Notes under the pieces: model-generated
The model's database searches: none
What the model saw: the letters and a program-made list of their open reading frames with translations, nothing else
What the model was told of the DNA's origin: nothing
DNA from: M55B112 sp040880545
GTDB lineage: Bacteria > Bacteroidota > Bacteroidia > Bacteroidales > GCA-2748055
DNA: 13,655 nt
NCBI GenBank assembly: GCA_040880545.1
Contig: JBBDIE010000168.1
Coordinates: 1-13,655 of the forward strand
Direction of reading: 5' to 3'
Made by a program: the position numbers and the translations under genes
In this document: positions 7,673-13,655 of the stretch, piece by piece
How positions within the stretch are numbered: position 1 is the first letter of the stretch
Layout of the letters: each line of letters opens with the position of its first letter

Positions 7673-9619
7673 ATGTATATGCGAACAATCCTTTATTCAA
7701 CAGTCCTATTAATTTTGCTATCCTCATGTGGTCCGCCTAAACCCGGAACGGATATCATCAGGCTTGATCATGGATGGAAATTTCAACCTGGTGATGATAC
7801 TGCATGGGCGGCAGTGGGATATGACGATTCAAAATGGCAAAAATATTCACCAGCGGACGGTCGGGGAATTCTACCGGAAACAAATGCAGGGAAGGATGAT
7901 TATGTATGGTACAGAATCCGGTTTATACTCCCGGAAAAAATCAGGGAGAAAGCCTTTTTTGGTGAAAAAATTCAGATCTCCCTGGGTAAAATTACCGGTT
8001 CGGATCAACTGTATCTGAATGGTAAGCTGATTGGTCAGAATAATTTGGTGATTCAAAACAATACAGGAACTGCACCTGATTTAACAATAGATTCTACCGA
8101 TGTTCCAGGTATCAGAAATTATGTAATTCCAGCAGATGACAAGCGGCTAAGGTGGGACCGGCATAATATCCTTGCGATCCGTATACGACATCAGGGTATT
8201 GGTGACCTGTTTCATATTCCACCGACTGTCAGCATGGTGGATATCAAGGATTTTCTTGATATCGAAACGCATCATTCCCCTTTCGAAATCAAGGGAGAAA
8301 ATTTTGTCAAGAATATCCGGCTGGTTAATCATCATGAATATGAGAACTTCTACGGGATACTGAGTATAAGAGCAACAGGTAGCAGCAGTGGAAAGGAAAT
8401 ATTCAGATCTGTTGATCACCTGATGATCAGGGCGGGCGAATTCACCGATCATATTTTTACATTTAATGCCCCCCACAAAGAAAGCTACCTGGTGGAATAT
8501 ATTTTTAAGACAGAAGATTCACATTATCCCGTATACAAAAATCAGCTTGCACCCTATATTTTATCCCCCCCGATTACCGAAGCACCCCGTATCAATGGCC
8601 CGGAAATCTGCGGTATAGAGCTGGGGAAATATATGCAGTGGCGGTTTCCGGTAAGTGGTGCCCGTCCCATCATATTCTCTGCCAGGAACCTGCCCGATGG
8701 AGTTGTTGTGGATCCGAAGGAAGGAATCCTGCAAGGACGAATAAACATTGCGGGTGAATATGAAGTTACATTGATCGCTTCAAACACACTTGGTGAAACA
8801 AGCAAGACGGTTAGATTTCTGGTTGGGGATGGGAACAGGCTCACTCCTCCCATGGGATGGAACAGCAAAAAATGCAAAGATCAGGTTGTCCATGCTGATA
8901 AAATACTTGCTTCAGCCGGGGCCATGGTAACAAAAGGATTATCTGATTTTGGGTGGACATTCATCAATTTGTATAGTGAAATCTCGCTCGACCGGAAGGT
9001 AACCGACACAACGCTGCAACCAAAAAACCGTGTTGTAACATTGAAAGACCTTGAAACGGATATTCAGGCGCTAGGTTTGAATACAGGAAGTTATCCCATT
9101 ACAGTCCCTCGATATTGCGGGTCCCACTCCAAATGGTATATACACGACAAATCAGAAACCGGTTCATGGATCGACAAAGGTATTACCCTCCCTTCTAACC
9201 TGCTGACTCCTGATGAACATTATACCTATTTTTCATTGAAATGCTTACTCAATGCCCCCCTACTCCTTACGAATGACCTCAACGAACTGGACGATTTCAC
9301 CATCAGCTTACTCACCAACCGCGAGGTACTGGCTGTAAACCGGGATATTTCGGAAGGTCCGGCATATCTTGCTTTTCAACGTGACAGTATCCATGTATGG
9401 TTAAAAAATATGTCAGATGGATCTTATGTAGCCGGAATTATTAACCTGGATAAAGTAACACGGAAGATTTCCCTTTCCTTTCAGGATCTTGGATTATTAG
9501 AAAAGTACACGATACAGGATCTTTGGCGCGGGAATGAAACAGGGCGGGCAGAAAGGAACCTGGAAGCTGATATTTATCCACATGGCATTTTACTGATCAG
9601 ACTTCATGAAGAACCGTAA
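7673..9619 (+). CDS. GH27-like lipoprotein lacking the middle of the catalytic barrel
   Basis: Starting at the ATG at 7673 gives 648 residues with a clean lipobox LSSC (Cys19); a TTG at 7661 adds only four residues. Residues about 30-190 resemble the sugar-binding N-domain of GH2-type enzymes (GWKFQPGDD, YDDSKWQ, WYRIRFILP, LYLNGKLIG). About 305-385 is an Ig-like He_PIG domain, and LTPPMGWNS (390-398) opens a GH27 alpha-galactosidase domain. The barrel continues through GWTFINLYSE (427-436), LQPKNR and LGLNTGSYP (467-475), then jumps to LTPDEHYTYFSLKCLLNAPLL and LLTNREVLAVNRD (to 558), followed by the C-terminal beta domain. In active GH27 enzymes the first of these has NIDDGW, and the skipped part holds the YLKYDWC nucleophile and the acid/base Asp. 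All are absent. The frame is intact, so it is either a pseudoenzyme that binds galactosides or an early-decay gene. Galactosidase activity is not expected. Confidence 0.8.
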   Translation: MYMRTILYSTVLLILLSSCGPPKPGTDIIRLDHGWKFQPGDDTAWAAVGYDDSKWQKYSPADGRGILPETNAGKDDYVWYRIRFILPEKIREKAFFGEKIQISLGKITGSDQLYLNGKLIGQNNLVIQNNTGTAPDLTIDSTDVPGIRNYVIPADDKRLRWDRHNILAIRIRHQGIGDLFHIPPTVSMVDIKDFLDIETHHSPFEIKGENFVKNIRLVNHHEYENFYGILSIRATGSSSGKEIFRSVDHLMIRAGEFTDHIFTFNAPHKESYLVEYIFKTEDSHYPVYKNQLAPYILSPPITEAPRINGPEICGIELGKYMQWRFPVSGARPIIFSARNLPDGVVVDPKEGILQGRINIAGEYEVTLIASNTLGETSKTVRFLVGDGNRLTPPMGWNSKKCKDQVVHADKILASAGAMVTKGLSDFGWTFINLYSEISLDRKVTDTTLQPKNRVVTLKDLETDIQALGLNTGSYPITVPRYCGSHSKWYIHDKSETGSWIDKGITLPSNLLTPDEHYTYFSLKCLLNAPLLLTNDLNELDDFTISLLTNREVLAVNRDISEGPAYLAFQRDSIHVWLKNMSDGSYVAGIINLDKVTRKISLSFQDLGLLEKYTIQDLWRGNETGRAERNLEADIYPHGILLIRLHEEP

Positions 9620-9640
9620 AGCAGATCCTAAGTCAATATA

Positions 9641-9685
9641 ATAGCAGGTTCAATGGTATTTTCCATTACCGTCCTGCCCTGCTAT
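9641..9685. terminator. Nested hairpin between convergent genes, possible bidirectional terminator
   Basis: Outer arms ATAGCAGG (9641-9648) and CCTGCTAT (9678-9685) are perfectly complementary and enclose an inner hairpin AATGG (9652-9656) / CCATT (9663-9667) with a six-base loop. It lies in the 80-base gap between the GH27-like gene and the minus-strand GH88 gene, exactly where a shared terminator is expected. Neither side has a clear T-run, which lowers the call. Confidence 0.4.
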
Positions 9686-9699
9686 GTTACAGATTCCAG

Positions 9700-10890
9700 T
9701 TACCTTCCCGATTCATTTAGCCGCATGAGCGTTTCGATGAAATAATAGTCTGCATAGGTTAACGGTACATCCACTTCTGAATTATTTGGCAAATGACCGA
9801 CCGAATGTTTAAGGATAAAATTGTTGTTACTCCCAAGCTCTGCCCTGTAAGTATCTGATGCAAGTGTTCTGACGATCTTTTCAGCAAATGACCTGTATTT
9901 TTCAGCTTTTTCACCTTCGACATATCCACTTAGTTCCACAAGTCCGGAAGCCAGGATCGCACCGGCAGATGCATCCCTGTTGACCCCTGGAGTGTCCGGA
10001 GCATTAAAATCCCAGTAGGGAACTCCGTCGTCGGGCATATTGGGATGGTTGAGCAGGAATTCTGCCATATTCAGAGCCTGGGAGAGATATTGCTCATTTT
10101 TTGTGTCCCGGTACATGGTTACGAAACCATAAAATCCCCAGGACTGACCACGTGCCCAGGCTGATTCATCGGCAAAACCTTGTACTGTCTGACGTTTGAG
10201 TACTTCCCCCGTAATGGTGTCGTAATCCACCAGATGGTAGGTACTGAAGTCATCCCTGAAATGGTTTTCAATGGTCCTCGCTGTATGCGATTCCGAAACA
10301 TCAAAAAAGAGAGAATCCCCTGTTTCGCGAAAGGCCCACATTAAAAATTCCAGATTCATCATATTATCAATGATCACCGGGAACATCCAGCTTCCATGAT
10401 CCCACGACTGAATACATCCTGTCGTTTCGCTGTACCTTGAGGCAAGGCTGTAGGCACCATTGATCATTACCTGTTTATACGATTCAATTCCAGAAACCCT
10501 GTGACCCTGGCCGTAGGAATTGTATATCATAAATCCAAGATCGTGGGTACCTGTGTTGTACTGCTCTTTTTCTATGAGACCGGTTCGTTCCATAGCCATC
10601 TTTTTCAATTTCTCATCACCGGTATATTCATAGAGGTACCAGAGAGATCCCGGGAAAAAACCACTGCACCACCAACCCGACCCCGAGGTTACCAACGCAC
10701 CGGTTTCCATGTGGGTTGAACGGGGAAGCTGTTCAGACGGTAGTGCTGCATGCATACCTGTATATTGTTCAGCAGCAAAATTTAACTGCTCATCGATCAA
10801 TTCCGATAGTGGTTGCGGTCCGGTATTGCAAGATGTGAGTATTATCAGCATCACAAACAACAATAAGGTATTGAAATACTTCATTTTCAT
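9700..10890 (-). CDS. GH88 unsaturated glucuronyl hydrolase, lipoprotein
   Basis: The start at 10890 (MKMKYFN; an ATG at 10884 is equally possible) gives 396 residues with lipobox LTSC (Cys21). The frame stays open to 11049, but that extension has no family similarity and would contain the promoter. The (alpha/alpha)6-barrel GH88 family is recognised from WWCSGFFPGSLWYLYEYTG and from THDLGF with Asp117. Further matches are IIDNMMNLE with Asp175, DESAWARGQSWGFYGF (241-256) and DVPLTYADYYFIE near the end. The two aspartates match the catalytic pair of Bacillus unsaturated glucuronyl hydrolase (Asp88/Asp149). The enzyme hydrates the 4,5-double bond of unsaturated uronic acid at the non-reducing end of lyase products, releasing the keto-acid. 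It therefore complements the secreted lyase at 3936-5864. Preference for chondroitin, hyaluronan or heparin products cannot be read here. Confidence 0.9.
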   Translation of the reverse strand: MKMKYFNTLLLFVMLIILTSCNTGPQPLSELIDEQLNFAAEQYTGMHAALPSEQLPRSTHMETGALVTSGSGWWCSGFFPGSLWYLYEYTGDEKLKKMAMERTGLIEKEQYNTGTHDLGFMIYNSYGQGHRVSGIESYKQVMINGAYSLASRYSETTGCIQSWDHGSWMFPVIIDNMMNLEFLMWAFRETGDSLFFDVSESHTARTIENHFRDDFSTYHLVDYDTITGEVLKRQTVQGFADESAWARGQSWGFYGFVTMYRDTKNEQYLSQALNMAEFLLNHPNMPDDGVPYWDFNAPDTPGVNRDASAGAILASGLVELSGYVEGEKAEKYRSFAEKIVRTLASDTYRAELGSNNNFILKHSVGHLPNNSEVDVPLTYADYYFIETLMRLNESGR

Positions 10891-10911
10891 AGATTCAATG
10901 GTTAACTTTTT

Positions 10912-10942
10912 CAAAGATAGAATCAATTGCATAAACTCCAAT
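10912..10942 (-). promoter_or_regulatory. Promoter of the GH88 gene (TTG-N19-TAnnTTTG type)
   Basis: Read on the minus strand, TATCTTTG (10919-10912) matches the Bacteroidota -7 consensus TAnnTTTG exactly. ATTG (10942-10939) lies 19 bases upstream as a -33 element. Transcription would begin near 10905, leaving a 15-20 base leader before the start codon at 10890 or 10884, which supports the shorter start. Confidence 0.55.
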
Positions 10943-11183
10943 AACATTTTTTTACTCGTTAACAATTTGTATGCATGCTCCTTACAGACTTTCGACAATT
11001 TTTCGCTAAAAAACACGGTAGTAAATACGAGATTTAGAAAGTTGAACACATTAACCCTATAGAAGCGAATTTAGAAAAGTTGGATCTGCGAAGCAGGAAT
11101 AGAGAAAAATCATTCTGATCAGATGTAGGCGGTATCCGAAAAGCCTGAAAAGAGTAGGAAAAAATCCTTAACATCTCTCTGAA

Positions 11184-11217
11184 AATTGAAACAGGAGAAT
11201 TCCTCTCCTCTTCAATT
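11184..11217 (+). repeat. Long imperfect hairpin in the leader of the cysteine-tail lipoprotein gene
   Basis: AATTGAA (11184-11190) pairs with TTCAATT (11211-11217). After a small internal bulge, AGGAG (11193-11197) pairs with CTCCT (11205-11209), leaving a seven-base loop. The structure lies 67 bases before the start codon and has no T-run, so it looks like a leader structure or protein-binding site rather than a terminator. The AGGAG arm is not close enough to the ATG to act as its ribosome site. Confidence 0.4.
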
Positions 11218-11228
11218 AATTCGCTCAA

Positions 11229-11248
11229 TGCCAGCATATAAACTGGCA
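11229..11248 (+). repeat. Perfect inverted repeat TGCCAG-N8-CTGGCA
   Basis: Six-base perfect arms around an eight-base A+T spacer lie 36 bases before the start codon at 11285. The 20-base size and G/C arms with an A/T centre are operator-like, and a small RNA hairpin is equally possible. No regulator gene is nearby in the window. Confidence 0.35.
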
Positions 11249-11284
11249 ATAATTACATTTTCAAAATACCTAAATCAAATTACC

Positions 11285-12052
11285 ATGAAAAAGTTTATAA
11301 TTTATCTTGCAGTCATACCAGGACTCTTAACCGCTATCATATTAAAAAGTTGTTCCGGTGATGACGACATGACCATCTCTGTAAATGAGGAGAACCTGGT
11401 CATTCATGACGATCCGGAATTGAGAAACCGGATCGATTCTGACCCATTAAAAAATAATATCTACAGAGTTGAGTTGCTGGGTTATAACGAGGAACTGGAA
11501 TCTCTCATCGCAGCAGTAGAAAAGGAGGTAATGGATCTGTCCGTATTAAACCTTTACGGAGTCAGGAAATATTATCTCAACAATTCAGAAATCCGTATGT
11601 ACGCCATTCCATACAACAATTCTGAGAATTCGGTGATCGTCTATAAATATGACGAACTCTACCAGGTGAACCTGGCAGAGTTCACTACCGGGCAGGATGG
11701 AATCACTCAGTTCAGGCTGACAACAATCGACGGAGCCCTGTACTATGGAATGAGCATCAACCAGGAGAACGAAGTCGGAGAATTCGTTCATTCCAGCAAC
11801 AGGAATATCAATGAGTTCAGTAATGCAGTGTACCAACGAACCCTGGAGAAACCCGTTGCGGATGAAGGAACTCTGAAATATGGAGATACTTGCTGTCGCC
11901 GAATGGCAAACTGGGAAGGCTGTTTCGAATGTACCGTATCCTTTTTTGCAAAAAAATGGTATGGACTACTTGCATTCGCAGCCATAGGTAAGGAGTTTGT
12001 CGCTGCCATTGGTATATCCTGTATCGGGGCTGGTCCCAGTACATTTTGCTAA
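11285..12052 (+). CDS. Putative surface lipoprotein with cysteine-rich hydrophobic C-terminal tail, unknown function
   Basis: I do not recognise this 255-residue protein. The ATG at 11285 was chosen over upstream in-frame starts (from 11186) because it gives a standard leader, MKKFIIYLAV..., ending in LKSC (Cys23). The next residues SGDDD resemble the acidic lipoprotein export signal that sends Bacteroidota lipoproteins to the cell surface. Residues 30-190 are polar and acidic with beta-like patterns and no known motif. The last 53 residues differ sharply: six cysteines (203, 204, 213, 216, 246 and the final residue 255) around the hydrophobic, Gly/Ala-rich segment WYGLLAFAAIGKEFVAAIG. An even number of cysteines could form three disulfides. 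A 69-residue two-helix membrane protein follows after 19 bases, then a terminator, so the two form one unit. The tail is reminiscent of bacteriocin-like peptides; that is inference. Confidence 0.72.
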   Translation: MKKFIIYLAVIPGLLTAIILKSCSGDDDMTISVNEENLVIHDDPELRNRIDSDPLKNNIYRVELLGYNEELESLIAAVEKEVMDLSVLNLYGVRKYYLNNSEIRMYAIPYNNSENSVIVYKYDELYQVNLAEFTTGQDGITQFRLTTIDGALYYGMSINQENEVGEFVHSSNRNINEFSNAVYQRTLEKPVADEGTLKYGDTCCRRMANWEGCFECTVSFFAKKWYGLLAFAAIGKEFVAAIGISCIGAGPSTFC

Positions 12053-12071
12053 CTTAAAATAATCAACCAAG

Positions 12072-12281
12072 ATGAAAAAATTCGCAAAGATTAAATTCTG
12101 GAGTTTCCTTGTATTTGGATTTGGCTTTCTGCTCCTGGGGGCTTACCTGTTTGTCTCAGGCAAAGGTTCGCCGGGAATGGTAAAAGCCATGATCATTGTC
12201 GGAGCCGGTCAATTGATCATCTTTTACGTGTTGTTGTTTACCCTTTACAGGGAGAAGTTGAAAGAGAAATTCAAAAAGTGA
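12072..12281 (+). CDS. Small two-helix membrane protein, unknown function
   Basis: The 69-residue protein has a basic N-terminus (MKKFAKIKF) and two hydrophobic helices, about residues 10-28 and 38-58. The turn between them is SGKGSPGMV, and the tail is strongly basic (YREKLKEKFKK). By the positive-inside rule both ends are cytoplasmic. It begins 19 bases after the cysteine-tail lipoprotein and is followed 12 bases later by a strong terminator, so it is very likely cotranscribed with that gene. I recognise no family. Small two-helix proteins next to peptide-like secreted products sometimes act as immunity or accessory proteins, but nothing here proves that role. The window shows no transporter or peptidase for processing. 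Confidence 0.68.
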   Translation: MKKFAKIKFWSFLVFGFGFLLLGAYLFVSGKGSPGMVKAMIIVGAGQLIIFYVLLFTLYREKLKEKFKK

Positions 12282-12293
12282 AATTCCGGATAG

Positions 12294-12328
12294 GTGCCGG
12301 ACCCAGGCTCAAGGGGTCCGGCACTTTT
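12294..12328 (+). terminator. Strong intrinsic terminator
   Basis: A perfect 11-base stem, GTGCCGGACCC (12294-12304) with GGGTCCGGCAC (12314-12324), closes a nine-base loop and is followed at once by TTTT (12325-12328). It begins 13 bases after the stop of the small membrane protein and marks the end of that two-gene unit. It also isolates the unit from the methyltransferase gene. Confidence 0.88.
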
Positions 12329-12393
12329 CCCCAGTATTGGCTGTTGGGTGCAGGGCTAAAAAACCCGAGAAATCGGAAAGAAAAACTTATATT

Positions 12394-13655
12394 ATGACTA
12401 ACTTTCCAAACAAAAAAAATAAAGAATTGAAGACAATACATAAAATAATTAATGGAGACAGCAGGCAGATGAATCTTGTTCCTGACAAGTCGGTTCACTT
12501 GGCAATCACTTCGCCACCATATTGGCAGTTAAAGGACTACGGAACAGAAAATCAAATTGGTTATCACGAAGATTATGAAACTTACATTAACAACTTGAAT
12601 CTTGTTTGGAAAGAATGTTATCGAGTTCTTGACAATGGTTGTAGGTTGTGCATCAATATCGGAGACCAATTTGCAAGAGCTGTTTATTACGGACGCTACA
12701 AAGTAATCCCTATTAGAACTGAAATAATAAAATTCTGTGAAAGCATAGGGTTTGATTATATGGGTGCTATCATCTGGCAGAAACAAACAACAACAAATAC
12801 AACTGGTGGAGCTTCTTTAATGGGTAGCTTCCCTACGCCAAGAAATGGGATACTTTCAATTGACTATGAGTTCATCTTGATTTTTAAAAAGTTAGGAAAT
12901 CCACCTTCAAAGGTTAGTAAAGAAATAAAGGAACAGTCCAAAATGACTACAGAAGAGTGGAAAGAGTATTTTGCAGGTCATTGGAATTTTGGGGGAGCTA
13001 GACAGGATGGACACATTGCAATGTTCCCTGAAGAATTGCCTAAAAGACTGATTAAGATGTTCGCTTTTAAAGGTGAAACAGTCTTAGACCCATTTATGGG
13101 AAGCGGTACAACTTCTTTGGCTGCAAGAAACTTAGAAAGAAACTCTATCGGCTATGAAATAAACCCTGAATTCATAGAAATAGCCAAAGACAAATTAAAT
13201 ATCAATCAAGCGGATATTGCAGGTACAACTTATGAATTCTTATTAGATGAAAGCAACATTGACCCTGAAAGTGAATTTGAAAATTTGCCTTATCGCTTTG
13301 TTGATTTACAAAATCTTAATAAAAAGATTGATCCAAAGAAATTACAGTTTGGTTCCAGAATAGATAAAAATAGTGGTCAACGTGAAAAATATTATACAGT
13401 TAAAGAAATAATTAGCCCTGAACTTGTAAGGTTAAACAATGACCTTGTTGTAAGACTCATTGGAATTAAGGAGAAGGAAAGCGCGAACGGCTCGGCTAAA
13501 CAATTTCTTTACGACAAAACAAAAGGACAAAAAGTCTTTATGAAGTTCGATGACCAGAAGTACGATGACCAAAATAATTTGATGTGTTATTTGTATTTGA
13601 AGAATAAAACCTTTTTAAATGCACATTTGATTAAAGAAGGTTTGGCAAAACCAAA
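12394..13655 (+). CDS. Beta-type DNA methyltransferase fused to an SNase-like domain (3' partial)
   Basis: Translating from the ATG at 12394 gives 420 uninterrupted codons to the window edge with no stop. The catalytic motif TSPPYW (39-44) precedes the S-adenosylmethionine-binding motif DPFMGSGTT (232-240), the order of beta-class N4-cytosine/N6-adenine methyltransferases (PF01555). SPPYW favours N4-cytosine, but beta-class adenine enzymes can share it. GYEINPEFIEIAKDKL (253-268) is the usual following strand and helix. After a linker (about 275-325), residues 330-420 follow the staphylococcal-nuclease fold: VVRLIGI, AKQFL, GQKVFMKFDDQKYD, and a strand-turn-helix ending FLNAHLIKEGLA. The SNase Asp21, Asp40 and Arg87 positions appear replaced, while Arg35 and Glu43 may remain. 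Base composition is clearly more A+T-rich than upstream (18 of 60 G+C at 13261-13320), consistent with transfer. Any restriction partner would lie beyond the right edge. Confidence 0.87.
   Translation, partial: MTNFPNKKNKELKTIHKIINGDSRQMNLVPDKSVHLAITSPPYWQLKDYGTENQIGYHEDYETYINNLNLVWKECYRVLDNGCRLCINIGDQFARAVYYGRYKVIPIRTEIIKFCESIGFDYMGAIIWQKQTTTNTTGGASLMGSFPTPRNGILSIDYEFILIFKKLGNPPSKVSKEIKEQSKMTTEEWKEYFAGHWNFGGARQDGHIAMFPEELPKRLIKMFAFKGETVLDPFMGSGTTSLAARNLERNSIGYEINPEFIEIAKDKLNINQADIAGTTYEFLLDESNIDPESEFENLPYRFVDLQNLNKKIDPKKLQFGSRIDKNSGQREKYYTVKEIISPELVRLNNDLVVRLIGIKEKESANGSAKQFLYDKTKGQKVFMKFDDQKYDDQNNLMCYLYLKNKTFLNAHLIKEGLAKP

Larger units (their letters stand above)
10891..11284. other. Divergent intergenic region without a supported gene
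   Basis: This 394-base A+T-rich gap separates the start of the GH88 gene from the start of the cysteine-tail lipoprotein. It holds the GH88 promoter near its left end and two inverted repeats near its right end (11184-11217 and 11229-11248). Open frames that cross it have no recognisable family, no convincing start and overlap the promoter. I found no clear promoter for the rightward gene and no RNA gene. Confidence 0.5.

Noticed and set aside
10891..11049. A 53-codon N-terminal extension of the GH88 gene.
   Set aside because: It has no family similarity, precedes a complete lipoprotein signal and overlaps an exact TATCTTTG promoter element.
11034..11249. A 71-codon minus-strand open frame in the divergent gap.
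   Set aside because: It has no recognisable family, no plausible ribosome site, and spans the two leader repeats of the plus-strand gene. It is probably a chance frame.
1..13655. CRISPR arrays, tRNA or rRNA genes, insertion sequences and direct-repeat arrays.
   Set aside because: Reading both strands showed no regularly spaced repeats, no transposase-like proteins and no recognisable structural RNA segments.

Overview
The window looks like an accessory, glycan-degrading stretch of a Bacteroidota chromosome, probably a Bacteroidales/Marinilabiliales-like organism. Several things point there: weak Shine-Dalgarno sites, many secreted lipoproteins with [L/I]xSC or TGC lipoboxes, a TAnnTTTG-type promoter, and gene families (GH130 phosphorylase, heparinase II/III lyase, GH88, lipid-anchored FAD oxidoreductase) that cluster in polysaccharide utilization loci of this phylum. 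The assignment rests on reading the sequence only. No rRNA, tRNA, CRISPR array or insertion sequence was seen.

Region 1 (1-1623) holds the C-terminal end of a sodium:solute symporter followed by a very well conserved 4-O-beta-D-mannosyl-D-glucose phosphorylase (GH130). Together they suggest uptake and phosphorolysis of a mannan-derived disaccharide. Region 2 (1684-9619) is a same-strand series. It contains a 51-codon relic resembling a sulfatase N-terminus, a membrane-anchored nucleoside hydrolase-like protein, an AEC-family transporter, a secreted heparinase II/III-type polysaccharide lyase, a lipid-anchored FAD-dependent oxidoreductase with an N-terminal beta-sandwich, and a GH27-like lipoprotein that has lost the middle of its catalytic barrel. 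Region 3 (9700-10890, minus strand) is a GH88 unsaturated glucuronyl hydrolase lipoprotein with a good promoter match, convergent with region 2.

The lyase and GH88 fit together. A lyase makes oligosaccharides with a 4,5-unsaturated uronic acid at the non-reducing end, and GH88 removes that residue. The sulfatase remnant hints that the ancestral substrate was a sulfated uronic-acid glycan. No SusC/SusD pair, sensor or regulator lies in the window, so the system is partial or depends on genes elsewhere.

Region 4 (11285-12328) is a separate small unit: a lipoprotein with an acidic post-cysteine export-like signal and a six-cysteine hydrophobic tail, then a 69-residue two-helix membrane protein, then a strong intrinsic terminator. 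I do not recognise either protein family. Region 5 (12394-end) is visibly more A+T-rich. It encodes a beta-type DNA methyltransferase joined to a C-terminal SNase-like domain that appears to lack most catalytic residues; the gene runs off the window.

The most interesting points are the methyltransferase-SNase fusion, the cysteine-tail lipoprotein/two-helix pair, the hollowed-out GH27 protein, and the exported FAD oxidoreductase beside a lyase.
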